Notes: generated from the letters alone by a model not told the origin. 64,000 nucleotides of DNA from Salinibacter sp036626415 (GCF_036626415.1 NZ_JAZKRW010000002.1:1-64000); one strand, 5' to 3'; shown: positions 1 through 8,980, numbered from the stretch's first letter. Numbers and translations are program-made.

Positions 1-158
1 CCACGGTCATTACGGCACAGTTTATCGGCGGGGTGAGTGCGGGGGCCGGAGGCGTGCTTCTGGCCACCCCTCTTGCCATCGTCGGCATCGTCCTCGTGCA
101 GACGCTCTACGTGGAGGATGTGCTGGGCGACGAGGTCTCGCTGCTGGGCGAGCACTGA
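1..158 (+). CDS. AI-2E family permease, C-terminal fragment (5' end outside window)
   Basis: Only the last 51 codons are present, read from base 3 to the TGA at 156-158. The peptide is hydrophobic (GGVSAGAGGVLLATPLAIVG) and ends in LYVEDVLGD followed by a short acidic tail. This resembles the end of AI-2E/PerM-type membrane permeases, where a final transmembrane helix with a Gly-rich start and an L-A-T/V-P-L-A core precedes a short cytoplasmic tail. The family comprises multi-spanning transporters, some linked to export of signalling molecules or to sodium/proton exchange, and the substrate cannot be judged here. The call rests on a short fragment. Confidence 0.55.
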   Translation, partial: TVITAQFIGGVSAGAGGVLLATPLAIVGIVLVQTLYVEDVLGDEVSLLGEH

Positions 159-175
159 ATGTGCCTCCTGCAGTC

Positions 176-1663
176 CTACCCGCCGGTCGGGGCCCACGGC
201 GGAACCGTTCCAAACTCGACCCCGAAGGCCACCCCGAGCAGTCCGTACGCGATCAGGGTCACCAGAACAACAAACGTGAGGTTGAGCCAGACGCCCGCCC
301 GGCTCATTTGGGGGATGGAGAGGAGCCCACTCCCGTAGACGATGGCGTTGGGCGGGGTGGCCACCGGAAGCATGAACGCACTGCTTGCACCGAGGGCGGC
401 GGGCACCGTCAGCAGGAAGGGATTCTCTCCGAACCCCACCGCCACCGCCCCCAGGATGGGCAGAAACGCCGCCGTCGTGGCCGTGTTGCTCGTCATTTCG
501 GTGAGGAGCACAATCAGGGCCACTGCGCCCAGCACCACGAGGAATGTGGGCCATCCGCGGAGGGCACTCACCCCCTCCCCGATCCAGGCCGCCAGCCCAG
601 TGTCGCTGATGGCGGACGCGAGGCTGAGCCCCCCACCAAACAGCAGGAGCACTCCCCAGGGAAGCTCCTCGGCGTCCTCCCAGACGAGGAGTGCCCGGGT
701 TTCGGTGCCGGCCGGCAGGGCAAAGAGCAGGAGCCCCGCCCCAATCGCAATTCCGGCATCGGAAAGCCCCGGAAGCAGGTCAGCGAGAACAGGGCGCGTC
801 ATCCACAGGGCCGCGGTAAGCACAAAGACCACGGCCACCCGCCCTTCGGCGCTCGTTATGCGCCCCAATGCCTCCTGCTCGGCGTCAATAATCTGGGCGC
901 CGCCCGGAAGTCGGTCCAGCTCAATGGGGTACACCCACGTGAGCACGGTGTACACGAGCGGCAGCGCCACCGCCACGAGCGGCAGGCCAACGATCATCCA
1001 CTGCGCAAAGCCGATCTCCACGCCGTATGTCTCGGAGAAGAAGCCAGCGAGCAAGGCATTTGGGGGCGTCCCGATGAGGGTTCCCATGCCCCCCACGTTA
1101 CAGGCGTAGGCAACCCCCAGCAGAAGGACGAGGGGAAAATGCGGGGGCATCGTCTCGTCCCGGGCCTCTAGGTGGTCTCGCACGAAGTCGATGATCGAAA
1201 GGGCGATCGGCAGCATCATCAGCGCCGTGGCCGTGTTGCTCACCCACATGCTCAGAAAGGCTGATGCGAGGAGAAACCCGATGATGATTGACCGGGGCTT
1301 TGTCCCAATCCCCTGCACGATGCCGAGCGCCACGCGACGGTGCAGCCGCCACCGTTGCATCGCTTGGGCGAGCAGGAAGCCCCCCAGGAAGAGAAAGATC
1401 AAGGGATTGGCGTACGGGCTGGCGGCGCCCTCAATGTCCGTGATGCCCAGCGGCGGGAACAGGACGAGGGGCGCCAGCGCCGTCGCCGAGATGGGCAGTG
1501 CCTCTGTGATCCACCAGACAGCCATCAGGAGCCCGACGGCAGCGGTGCGCCATCCGGCCGGATCGAGCCCTTCCGGGGCCGGCATAGACAACAGGACGGC
1601 ACACAGAAGCGCACCACCGGCGAGGCCCAGCGGTTTCCGGAGCGGTGTGGAGTCGGAAGCCAT
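176..1663 (-). CDS. SLC13/DASS family sodium-coupled anion (dicarboxylate/sulfate) transporter
   Basis: A 495-residue inner-membrane protein with many hydrophobic segments. It carries the two internally repeated hallmarks of divalent anion:Na+ symporters: SNTAT at 142-146 and 392-396, each followed by a hydrophobic helix, and the T-P-P-N-A motifs at 199-203 and 436-440. The SNT motifs bind substrate carboxylates and Na+ in the known family structures. Length is normal for the family (about 450-550). The substrate (C4 dicarboxylate, sulfate or other) cannot be read from the sequence. The gene converges on the permease fragment with an 17-bp gap and has no obvious operon partner. Confidence 0.88.
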   Translation of the reverse strand: MASDSTPLRKPLGLAGGALLCAVLLSMPAPEGLDPAGWRTAAVGLLMAVWWITEALPISATALAPLVLFPPLGITDIEGAASPYANPLIFLFLGGFLLAQAMQRWRLHRRVALGIVQGIGTKPRSIIIGFLLASAFLSMWVSNTATALMMLPIALSIIDFVRDHLEARDETMPPHFPLVLLLGVAYACNVGGMGTLIGTPPNALLAGFFSETYGVEIGFAQWMIVGLPLVAVALPLVYTVLTWVYPIELDRLPGGAQIIDAEQEALGRITSAEGRVAVVFVLTAALWMTRPVLADLLPGLSDAGIAIGAGLLLFALPAGTETRALLVWEDAEELPWGVLLLFGGGLSLASAISDTGLAAWIGEGVSALRGWPTFLVVLGAVALIVLLTEMTSNTATTAAFLPILGAVAVGFGENPFLLTVPAALGASSAFMLPVATPPNAIVYGSGLLSIPQMSRAGVWLNLTFVVLVTLIAYGLLGVAFGVEFGTVPPWAPTGG

Positions 1664-1787
1664 GGGCGAGCGGGGCCTGGCGCCGGGCGGTCGGGAAGGA
1701 CGGCCGCGCCGTTCGACAGGGGCACGGCCCTGGGGACGGAGAACCCCCGCCGGAGGTCCCCGATGTCCGAAGGACGAATCGATACGG

Positions 1788-1860
1788 AGCTGACGGGCGG
1801 ACTCGAACCGCCAGCCTGCGCATTACAAGTGCGCTGCTCTACCAGTTGAGCTACGTCAGC
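1788..1860 (-). tRNA. tRNA-Thr (anticodon UGU)
   Basis: Read on the minus strand, the 73-nt sequence folds into a cloverleaf. The 7-bp acceptor stem is GCTGACG (1860-1854) with CGTCAGC (1795-1789). The anticodon arm is GCGCA-CTTGTAA-TGCGC with anticodon TGT, and the T arm is GGCGG-TTCGAGT-CCGCC. The discriminator base is T and no CCA is encoded. It lies alone between a transporter gene and a dedA gene. Confidence 0.95.
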
Positions 1861-1924
1861 AGGGTAGCCACAGGACTTCTGACTGTCGGCCTCAACAGTT
1901 CGTATCGGGCCGAGTTTCGACCCA

Positions 1925-2587
1925 TCAGCGAGCCTCAGAAGGGTCGCCATCCTCGTCGGTTCCCGTCGCCGCCGGGTCCTGCGGCCGCCGCCAATACCAC
2001 CGGGCCCCCAGCCCGGCCGCACCCAGGACCAGTATGGTCAGTACGACGCGCCCATAGGCCCGGAGGTACGTCACCACCAAGTCCCAATTTTCTCCGACGG
2101 CGTAGCCTGCGTAGCTGATGAGCCCCGTCCACACCAGCGCGCTGACCGTGCACCACCCGGCCGTCCGGCCCACGTCCATCCGAAACATGCCGGCTGTCAG
2201 GGAAATCACCGACCGGGCGCCGCTGAGAAATCGGTTGGCCGCGATGACGCCGTAGCCGTACTGGTGAATCCAGCGCTGCGCGCGGTCGAAGCCCTCTCGG
2301 GGCAGCCACTGCAGGCGGTCGGGGTTCAGGGCCGAACGCCCGAGCTTATACCCCACGGCGTACATCGTCATAAAGCCCAGTGCGCCCCCGACCGTGGAGA
2401 GGAGGATCACGATGCCGAGGTGCAGTTGCCCGAGCCCGGCCATGTACCCGCCGAAGACCACGACCATATCGCCCGGGATGGGGGGCAACACGTTCTCGCC
2501 GTAGGCGATGACGAGCAGGGTGACGTACGCCCAGATCGGCGAGAGCGCCTCCATCCAGGCAAAAAAGTTGGAGAATCCGTCGAGCAT
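1925..2587 (-). CDS. DedA family membrane protein (VTT domain)
   Basis: A 220-residue integral membrane protein of the DedA/VTT family. Family signatures include the E-N-x-x-P-P-I-P-G-D run near residue 33, the F-G-G-Y-x-A-G-L-G segment after it, and a G-Y-G-V-I-A-A-N-R-F-x-x-G-A-R-S segment at about 110, matching the conserved F-x-R-F/x-P-x-x-R region. DedA proteins act as flippases or are needed for membrane homeostasis and proton-motive force. The start at 2587 (MLDGF) is preferred over one 7 codons upstream because it places a short amphipathic helix before the first re-entrant hydrophobic segment. The C-terminal tail is acidic. Confidence 0.87.
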   Translation of the reverse strand: MLDGFSNFFAWMEALSPIWAYVTLLVIAYGENVLPPIPGDMVVVFGGYMAGLGQLHLGIVILLSTVGGALGFMTMYAVGYKLGRSALNPDRLQWLPREGFDRAQRWIHQYGYGVIAANRFLSGARSVISLTAGMFRMDVGRTAGWCTVSALVWTGLISYAGYAVGENWDLVVTYLRAYGRVVLTILVLGAAGLGARWYWRRPQDPAATGTDEDGDPSEAR

Positions 2588-2641
2588 ACGCGAAGGGGAT
2601 GCGGCCAAATCGGTGCCAAAAGCCTCCAGTTGCGTCCCTCA

Positions 2642-3115
2642 TCACGCAGGCTGGATCGTACAGACCGCCTGCGCGGCCACGCCTTCTTCTCGCCCCACGA
2701 AGCCCAGCTCTTCCGTCGTGGTCGCCTTCACAGACACTCGGTCGCGGGGGCAAGAAAGCGCAGTAGCGACGTTCGTTCGCATCTCGCCGACGTGGGGACG
2801 CAGCTTGGGACGCTCCAGGAGGACCGTGATGTCCACGTTGTGCGGCGTGTACCCGGCGTCACGGACCTTCTGTGTCACCTGCTGGAGCAGCACCTGGCTG
2901 TCGGCCCCCTCCCAGTCGGCATCCGTGTCCGGGAAGTGGGCCCCAAGGTCTCCAAGCGCGGCCGCCCCAAGCAGAGCATCGGCCACCGCGTGCAGGAGGA
3001 CGTCCGCGTCCGAGTGACCGGCGAGGCCTTGATCGTACGGGATCTCCGTGCCCCCCAAAACAAGGGAACGTCCCTCGACCAAGCGGTGCACGTCGTACCC
3101 GAAACCAATGCGCAT
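2642..3115 (-). CDS. ispF: 2-C-methyl-D-erythritol 2,4-cyclodiphosphate synthase
   Basis: A 157-residue enzyme of the non-mevalonate (MEP) isoprenoid pathway that converts CDP-ME 2-phosphate into MEcPP with loss of CMP. It starts MRIGFGYDVHR. The divalent metal ligands are visible as D8, H10 and H42 (S-D-A-D-V-L-L-H-A), and the C-terminal K-A-T-T-T-E-x-L-G-F segment that contacts the cytidine is intact. Length is standard. It lies 26 bp downstream of ispD on the same strand, so the two probably share a transcript, as in many bacteria. Confidence 0.97.
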   Translation of the reverse strand: MRIGFGYDVHRLVEGRSLVLGGTEIPYDQGLAGHSDADVLLHAVADALLGAAALGDLGAHFPDTDADWEGADSQVLLQQVTQKVRDAGYTPHNVDITVLLERPKLRPHVGEMRTNVATALSCPRDRVSVKATTTEELGFVGREEGVAAQAVCTIQPA

Positions 3116-3141
3116 AGGGGACTCAACTGCGGGGAGCAGGA

Positions 3142-3894
3142 CTACGTTGACGCCGACGACGACAACCGAAACCGTTCAGGGGCGTCTTTCCACGCCGGCC
3201 ACAACTGTTGGGCAAGCATCCAGTCGTCAGGGGTCGTGATCTTGAAGTTGCGCCGACTTCCCGCCACCGGAACCACGTCGTGATCCATTCGCTGGACGAG
3301 CGCTACGTCGTCGGTCGCCGTCACGTCCGCGGACGATGCGTGGCGATGCGCCTGTTCGAGCCATTGGCGGCGAAAGCCCTGCGGGGTTTGCATCCGGTGG
3401 AGGTCCTCTCGCGAGACCGTATCGCCAAACCGATCGCCGTCACCACGGCGGAGTGTGTCGGCCACCGGAACGGCCAGTGATGCCGCCCCGTCGGTCCGGA
3501 CGGCTTGAAGCACAGCTGTCACCTGCGCCGCCGCCACAAAGGGACGGGCCGCATCGTGCACGAGAACCCTGTTCACAGGATCGGGGACCGCACGAAGGGC
3601 GTGCCGCACAGACGCCTGCCGGCTGTCGCCCCCACCCACGACGGCCGTCAGCACCCCGAGTCCCTCCGCCCGTACCCGATCGGTGACCTCCGCGACGCGA
3701 TCCTTGGGGGCCGCCACCACGGCGTGGCCCACAGCCGGGTGCCGCTCAAACGAGAGGAGCACCTGTACCAACACCGGGTGCTCGCCGAGAACCCGAAACT
3801 GCTTGGGCCGTCCCCCCAGCCGGCGCCCGCGCCCCGCAGCGGGGATCAAGACAGCCACTTCGTCCGAACGGGCACGGGCATCAGCGGCGTCCAT
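3142..3894 (-). CDS. ispD: 2-C-methyl-D-erythritol 4-phosphate cytidylyltransferase
   Basis: A 250-residue cytidylyltransferase that makes CDP-methylerythritol from MEP and CTP, the third step of the MEP pathway. The nucleotide-binding loop I-P-A-A-G-R-G-R-R-L-G lies at about 17-27, followed by K-Q-F. V-H-D-A-A-R-P-F at about 113-120 and Q-T-P-Q-G-F at about 170-175 are conserved family motifs, and T-D-D-V-A-L-V lies further on. The first 12 residues precede the conserved core and could be an over-extended start. It is immediately upstream of ispF, the enzyme acting two steps later. Confidence 0.96.
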   Translation of the reverse strand: MDAADARARSDEVAVLIPAAGRGRRLGGRPKQFRVLGEHPVLVQVLLSFERHPAVGHAVVAAPKDRVAEVTDRVRAEGLGVLTAVVGGGDSRQASVRHALRAVPDPVNRVLVHDAARPFVAAAQVTAVLQAVRTDGAASLAVPVADTLRRGDGDRFGDTVSREDLHRMQTPQGFRRQWLEQAHRHASSADVTATDDVALVQRMDHDVVPVAGSRRNFKITTPDDWMLAQQLWPAWKDAPERFRLSSSAST

Positions 3895-3947
3895 GCAACC
3901 TGGGGACCGCGTGCGAGGGGCAGATGACGCGTTCAGCTTCTATGCGA

Positions 3948-4997
3948 CTACTTGATAAAGATCGCGTCGCCGAACGCGAAGAGCTGGTACTCGTCGTCAA
4001 AGGCTTCTTCGTAGGCCTCGAAGAGAAAATCATACCCCGCAAACGCCGCGCCCATCATCATCAGCATGCTCTCAGGACGGTGAAAGTTCGTGATCATCCG
4101 GTCCACGATCTTGAATTCGTACTCCGGAAACACAAAGAGATCCGTCCAGCTGTGATCAGGCTTCAGGGTCGCGTCGGCCGAGAGGCTCGACTCGAGGGCC
4201 CGTACGACGGTCGTGCCGCAGGCCGTGACGGTGTTTTCGTCGGACGCCAGGACCCGGTTTACAGCCTCCGCAGTCTCTTCAGGGATGTAGTATTCCTCCG
4301 AGTCCGTGCGGTGCTTGGATAGATCCTCGACCCCCACCGGCTCGGACTTGCCGCGACCGATGTGCAGGGTAATGGGGACGACCTTCACACCCTTCTCCTT
4401 CAAACGCTTCAGAAGGTCTTCGGTGAAGTGGAGCGTCGACTTCGGCGCGGCCACCGCTCCACGTTCCTCGGCGAAGATGGTCTGGTATCGGTCCCGATCT
4501 TCCTCCTCCACCTCCCGGTCGATGTACGGCGGAAGCGGCGTCTCGCCGATGTCCCGAATTTTCTGGTACAGTGCCTCGTTCACGTCGTCGAAGGAGAAGC
4601 GGATCGTTCGGCCGCGGGAGGTGGTGTTGTCGATCACCTCCGCGATCAGGTCGTCGTCGAAATAGAGCTTGTTGCCAATGCGGATCTTTCGGGCGGGGTC
4701 GACCACCACGTCCCAGAGCCGGCTCTCGGGGTTCAACTCGCGAAGCAGAAAGACCTGGATGTCAGCCCCGGTCTTTTTCTTTTGGCCGTAGAGGCGCGCC
4801 GGGTAGACCTTCGTGTTGTTAACGACCAGCACATCTCCCTCCGAGAAGTATTCCGGAAGGTCGTGGAACCGTTTGTCGTGGTCGATCTCGTGGGACTCGC
4901 GATCGAGGACCATCATCCGGCACGAATCGGGCGGATCGGCCGGGTATTCTGCAACGAGTTCTTCGGGGACATCGTAGCTGAATTCCGAGCGTTTCAT
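3948..4997 (-). CDS. queA: tRNA preQ1(34) S-adenosylmethionine ribosyltransferase-isomerase
   Basis: A 349-residue enzyme of queuosine biosynthesis that transfers the ribosyl part of SAM to preQ1 in the tRNA wobble position, giving epoxyqueuosine. The start at 4997 yields MKRSEFSYDVPEELVAEYP, the typical QueA N-terminus. Other family runs are S-C-R-M-M-V-L-D near 26, P-A-R-L-Y-G-Q-K near 65, L-P-P-Y-I-D-R near 155, G-A-V-A-A-P-K-S-T-L-H-F near 180 and the late N-F-H-R-P-E-S-M-L-M-M-M. Length is normal. A longer in-frame start 28 codons upstream is rejected because the added residues look non-coding. Neighbours are unrelated in pathway. Confidence 0.96.
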   Translation of the reverse strand: MKRSEFSYDVPEELVAEYPADPPDSCRMMVLDRESHEIDHDKRFHDLPEYFSEGDVLVVNNTKVYPARLYGQKKKTGADIQVFLLRELNPESRLWDVVVDPARKIRIGNKLYFDDDLIAEVIDNTTSRGRTIRFSFDDVNEALYQKIRDIGETPLPPYIDREVEEEDRDRYQTIFAEERGAVAAPKSTLHFTEDLLKRLKEKGVKVVPITLHIGRGKSEPVGVEDLSKHRTDSEEYYIPEETAEAVNRVLASDENTVTACGTTVVRALESSLSADATLKPDHSWTDLFVFPEYEFKIVDRMITNFHRPESMLMMMGAAFAGYDFLFEAYEEAFDDEYQLFAFGDAIFIK

Positions 4998-5158
4998 ATA
5001 CAGTCGTCGATCGGGCAACGGGTGAACAGGACAGACGCGAGGGCCTGCAGGCCGCTTGTGGGCCTCCACAGACAGACGCAATTAAAATGCCGACTGTACT
5101 ACACTCCGATTTAGGGCGAGTTGATCCCGCTCCACCCAGGCTTTCTCTGCGGGGGTGG

Positions 5159-6115
5159 CTATGCGGGGGTGGGATCGGAGGTATGAAGCCATTGACGCTC
5201 CCAGGCCGCCACCGGAGGCTCCGGGCGAAAGGCGTCTGGATGGAGCACGGACGCGAGCACCTCGATGGCCCGGTAGAGGCGCGGGCCGGGGCGGTTGAAG
5301 TATGCGTTGCCGTCGAGCAGGGCCACACGCTGCTCCTCGACCGCCGTCAGTGTTTCCCAGCCGGGCCGGTCGGTCAGGTAGTGTAGGTCTCGCCGCGTCT
5401 CATCGATGGTGAAGCCGCAGGGCATGAGGGCGAGGGCGTCCGGGTCCGCCTCCTGAAGCTCGCCCCACTCGGCTGGCGTGGTGGGCTCTCCGGCGGTCCC
5501 AAGGAGGGGGCGCCCGCCGGCCATCTCCACCACGTCGGGCATCCAGTGGCCCGCCACCATGAGCGGCTCCAGCCACTCGACACAGGCCACGGACGGAAGC
5601 GATTGCGGATTGGTAGAACGGTCCACACCAATCTGGTCGCGGAGGACCCGAAGGCCCGTTTCGAGATTGGCGATCGTCTCCATCGCCGCGTCGAGCGTCT
5701 CCATGGCGCGGGCCAGTCGGAGGGCCTCGTCGAGCACCTCCTTCAGCGTCTGCGGCCGCATCGAGACGACCTCGGGGCCACCACCGGTCCACTCCCCGAG
5801 CTGCGCCTCCAGTTCCGGCAGGCTCACCGCACACACCTCGCACTGGTCCTGTGTCACAATCAGGTCGGGCTCCAGGGCGCGCAGCCGCTCCAGGTCCACC
5901 TCATAGAGACTGAGCCCGTCCTGCAGCTGCCCCTGTACCGCCTCGTCGATGGCGGCGGAGTCCCCGTCGGACGCGTAGGTGGGGGCCGTCACGGCCGGCA
6001 CGTCCTGCACGCTCTCCGGGTATTCGCACTCGTGGGACCGCCCAACGAGCTGGTCTTCGGCCCCGAAGACGCAAATCCATTCGGTCGCGGCCGGCAACAA
6101 CGAGACGATGCGCAT
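5159..6115 (-). CDS. Cobalamin-binding-like ABC substrate-binding-fold protein, without signal peptide
   Basis: A 318-residue protein of the BtuF/periplasmic-binding fold family. It begins MRIVSLLPAATEW and contains S-H-E-C-E-Y-P at about 29-35, T-Q-D-Q-C-E-V-C-A near 95 and G-H-W-M-P-D-V-V-E-M-A-G-G in the second lobe. These motifs are typical of the single-gene 'cobalamin-binding protein' group rather than of transport-coupled BtuF. No signal peptide or lipobox is visible, and no permease or ATPase genes are nearby, so a cytoplasmic role (cobamide or other metal-ligand binding) is inferred. The start at 6115 is chosen over one five codons upstream because it begins exactly at the first beta strand. 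Confidence 0.8.
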   Translation of the reverse strand: MRIVSLLPAATEWICVFGAEDQLVGRSHECEYPESVQDVPAVTAPTYASDGDSAAIDEAVQGQLQDGLSLYEVDLERLRALEPDLIVTQDQCEVCAVSLPELEAQLGEWTGGGPEVVSMRPQTLKEVLDEALRLARAMETLDAAMETIANLETGLRVLRDQIGVDRSTNPQSLPSVACVEWLEPLMVAGHWMPDVVEMAGGRPLLGTAGEPTTPAEWGELQEADPDALALMPCGFTIDETRRDLHYLTDRPGWETLTAVEEQRVALLDGNAYFNRPGPRLYRAIEVLASVLHPDAFRPEPPVAAWERQWLHTSDPTPA

Positions 6116-6175
6116 GGCGGAGCGGGACAATTGTCAGAAGACAGGCGGCGGTTCCGGGCCATCGGCCCCTACGCC

Positions 6176-7888
6176 CTACTGGATCGGCGGACGGCGGCGG
6201 TGGATGTCCGTTTCCTGTTGCACGGCGTGGGCGAGCGTGAGGGCCGTCTGGTCTCGGTACAACGGCGCGACGAAGCTGATGCTGCCCGGTTGTCGCCGCG
6301 CATCCGGGCCGTCCTCCACAGGCCGCAGGGCGTTGGGGAGGCACACGCAGGGATGCCCTGTGAGGTTCGTAATGCCCAGCGTGCCCCCGCCAAAGCTGGG
6401 GCTCACCAGGACGTCGAGGTCCTGCATGACCGCGTGGGCCTGCTCCATGAGGACCCCCCGCAGCCGATCCATCTGCACATGCTCCACGGCCGGGACGAAG
6501 CGAGCGGTGCGGAAGACGTTTGGCCACGTGTTTTCGCCCTGGCGCACCATCTCGTCGATGCCGCCCGAGCGCGTCAGCTCGTCGAACGCCGCTGCCGCCT
6601 CCACGTCGAGCGTATTCAGCAGCGCGCCCACCGGCACGTCCACCTCCCACGACACCGGCTCCAGGTCCACGCCGAGCCCGCGAAGAACGTCGAGCGTGTT
6701 CTGGTCGGCCGTCTGGTTGTCGTAGTCCTCCCCAAACGCCTCCTGCAGGTATCCCACGCGGAGGGACGCAGCGGACCGCTCCGCGTCGAACGGAAACGGG
6801 ACGTCCACCGAGGCGGGGTCGTCGGGGTCCGCCCCCCGGATTGCGTCGTAGACGTGTGCACAGTCAAGCGCCGACCGTGCGATGGGGCCGAGCTTGTCCA
6901 TCGTCCACGAGAGCGCCATGGCACCGCCCCGCCCCACGGTGCCGAAGGTGGGCCGGTGCCCCGTGACGCCGCAGCGGGTGGACGGCGACACGATGGAGCC
7001 CAGCGTCTCCGACCCGATCGCGAACGGCACACAGCCTGCCGAGACCGCCGCCGCCGGGCCCGCAGAGGACCCGCTGGACCCCTGGTCGAGGTTCCAAGGG
7101 TTCTTGGTGGTGGCGTCGTACCACACGTCCCCCCACGCCAGCGCGCCCAGCGACAGCTTGGCCACGAGCACGGCGCCCGCCTCGTCGAGGCGCTCAACGA
7201 CGGTTGCCGTCTTGTCGATCGTTTGATCCTTGAACGGCTCCGCGCCCCAGGTCGTCTGGGTGCCCTGCACGGCCAACAGGTCCTTCGCCCCGTACGGCAC
7301 GCCGTGAAGGGGGCCGCGCCACGTGCCCGCGTCCAGCTCGGTGTCGGCCCGCCGCGCCGCCTCCAGGGCGCGGTCCTCGGTGTACGAGATGACCGCGTGC
7401 AGCCGGTCGTCGTACCGGCGCAGGCGCCGCAGGGCCAGTTCAGTAAGCTCCACACTGGTGACCTTCCGGGCCCGGAGCAGGTGGGCCAACTCCGGAATGG
7501 AGGCAAAGGCCAGGTCCTCGTCGGCGGAGGGCCGGTCGACCGACGGAAGAGAGACTTCCGCCCCCTCGTCGGACGCCTCCCCCTCCGGAATGACCGCCCC
7601 CCCGCGACGCGGGTCAAACATCGTGGCCGGGGCCCGGCTGTTGGGAAGCTCTTGTTCCCGCATCGACTCGAACTGCTCGAGGTTCTCGTTCAAGTTTTCC
7701 ACCAGCAGCTCCCGCTCCTCGTCGGTGAGAGTGAGCCCGGCGATGGACGCGGCGGCCGCGACGTGGTCGGTCGTGATGGACGGCTCGTCGTTCTCCTCGG
7801 ACACCTGAGCATAGAGGGCCCCGGGGAAGAGGCCGCTCAGCCCGACCGCAGAGCAGGCGTCTAAAAACTGGCGTCGATCAATAGACAT
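6176..7888 (-). CDS. Tat-exported amidase (amidase signature family)
   Basis: A 570-residue amidase. The N-terminus D-R-R-Q-F-L-D followed by a hydrophobic stretch and A-Q-V is a twin-arginine signal, so the enzyme is probably exported folded. Residues 30-125 form an acidic, poorly conserved extension. The amidase-signature domain follows: catalytic Lys202 in Y-G-A-K-D, the Gly/Ser-rich loop G-S-S-G-S-S-A-G at 270-277 supplying the cis-Ser, and Ser298 in G-S-E-T-L-G-S as nucleophile. The family hydrolyses amides, including Glu-tRNA amidation subunits and peptide or aryl amidases. The Tat signal and lack of gatB/gatC argue against GatA. The substrate is unknown. Confidence 0.88.
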   Translation of the reverse strand: MSIDRRQFLDACSAVGLSGLFPGALYAQVSEENDEPSITTDHVAAAASIAGLTLTDEERELLVENLNENLEQFESMREQELPNSRAPATMFDPRRGGAVIPEGEASDEGAEVSLPSVDRPSADEDLAFASIPELAHLLRARKVTSVELTELALRRLRRYDDRLHAVISYTEDRALEAARRADTELDAGTWRGPLHGVPYGAKDLLAVQGTQTTWGAEPFKDQTIDKTATVVERLDEAGAVLVAKLSLGALAWGDVWYDATTKNPWNLDQGSSGSSAGPAAAVSAGCVPFAIGSETLGSIVSPSTRCGVTGHRPTFGTVGRGGAMALSWTMDKLGPIARSALDCAHVYDAIRGADPDDPASVDVPFPFDAERSAASLRVGYLQEAFGEDYDNQTADQNTLDVLRGLGVDLEPVSWEVDVPVGALLNTLDVEAAAAFDELTRSGGIDEMVRQGENTWPNVFRTARFVPAVEHVQMDRLRGVLMEQAHAVMQDLDVLVSPSFGGGTLGITNLTGHPCVCLPNALRPVEDGPDARRQPGSISFVAPLYRDQTALTLAHAVQQETDIHRRRPPIQ

Positions 7889-8334
7889 GGTACGTTCAAC
7901 GCAGAAAACAGATCGTGAGCGATGCTCGTCCGGTCCGGCCAACACCAGTGGTGCTCGTTCGAGCCCGCCCTCATGGTGTCGTCCTGCCTGCCCCCGGCCT
8001 TCATCGATTGATTCAAGGGGCGTGTCCGTTTCTCGTTCACACTGAAGTCGGGACGGCGGGCGGAGCAGAAGCTTGAAGGATCAACCGGATCGGCTCTCTC
8101 AGACTAACCACACGCGCCCCCAATCTCCATCCGGGCCGATTGTGGAGCCCAGTTTCGCAAGCGCCCCTCCGCCCCCCGGCCGAGGAGCCCCAGTGTTGTC
8201 CTGTCGAAAAATTGAGCCGAAGGCCCTGATGGAGAGCAAGCACGCAATCGTGCACGGCGATGGCCGCGTTCGCTGTTGCCTAAATGCGCGCGGCGATTCC
8301 GGTGGAGGGGCCGGGGAGGCCTGTCACATCCTCC
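7889..8334. other. Non-coding interval between amidase and acidic-repeat protein genes
   Basis: This 446-base stretch separates the 5' end of the amidase gene from the 3' end of the upstream minus-strand gene, so it should hold the amidase promoter. Short open frames here lack plausible starts and amino-acid composition. An 11-base inverted repeat, CACCA-G-TGGTG at about 7944-7954, lies 55 bases upstream of the amidase start and is the only element noticed. No strong promoter hexamers or terminator were recognised. Confidence 0.4.
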
Positions 8335-8934
8335 TCACGACTGCTCGGGAGACGCCCGATCCCCCCGCCCTTGCATCGACCGCGACTCGTCCGCCGCTCC
8401 GTCGTCCGTTCTCGACGATTGATCACCGCGCTTTCTTTTCACGTGTTCGGGCACCCCCTCCCCCACATCCTGCAGCTGTTCCTCCATCTCTTCTCCCACT
8501 CGCTGCTTGATCTCATCGGCCATCTCTTCGGCCACTTGCTTCTCGACCTCCGCGGTCACCTCTTCGGGGACCGCATCTTCGGCCTCTTCCGCTACGGCGC
8601 CCTCAACCGTTTCGGCCACGGCCTCTTCAACTTCTTCCGGCATCGTGGTCTCCAATTCCTCGGCCACGGCCTCCTCCACCTCGCCCGGCATCGTGTCTTC
8701 AATCTCGTCGGCCACCACCGCTTCGGCCTCCGCCGCCACCTCTTCGTGGAGGATGCGCTCGTAGACACTCATGTTCTCCCAGACCCGCAGAAAGTAGCCC
8801 AGCACGAGACCACTCTGAAAGGCGGCCACCAGCGGGTTCATGCCAACGAACAGCAAGTAGCCAAAGCCCACGGCGAACCCGAGGCCGTAGATAAGATCGA
8901 TGTAAAACTGCGTTTGACGACCACGGAGCTGCAT
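8335..8934 (-). CDS. Membrane-anchored protein with long acidic Glu/Ala/Val repeat helix
   Basis: A 199-residue protein not assigned to a family. Residues 8-50 hold two hydrophobic segments (L-I-Y-G-L-G-F-A-V-G-F-G-Y-L-L-F and P-L-V-A-A-F-Q-S-G-L-V-L-G-Y-F-L). Residues 60-170 are a highly charged Glu/Ala/Val stretch with a recurring unit such as M-P-x-E-V-E-E-A-V-A-E-E at roughly 24-residue spacing, predicted to be a long amphipathic helix or coiled coil. The tail is basic then acidic (K-R-K-R-G-D-Q). The start at 8934 is chosen because the frame upstream is Arg/Cys-rich and implausible. The gene lies 46 bp downstream of the phosphate transporter on the same strand, so it may be co-transcribed with it. 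Confidence 0.72.
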   Translation of the reverse strand: MQLRGRQTQFYIDLIYGLGFAVGFGYLLFVGMNPLVAAFQSGLVLGYFLRVWENMSVYERILHEEVAAEAEAVVADEIEDTMPGEVEEAVAEELETTMPEEVEEAVAETVEGAVAEEAEDAVPEEVTAEVEKQVAEEMADEIKQRVGEEMEEQLQDVGEGVPEHVKRKRGDQSSRTDDGAADESRSMQGRGDRASPEQS

Positions 8935-8980
8935 AGAACGTTCGCGCGTCTCGTTGCAAAATTTTGGGTGGACGAAGGGC

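Noticed and set aside
5546..7864. Plus-strand open frame of more than 700 codons opposite the cobalamin-binding-like protein and amidase
   Set aside because: It spans two well-supported genes in antisense and has no recognisable domain.
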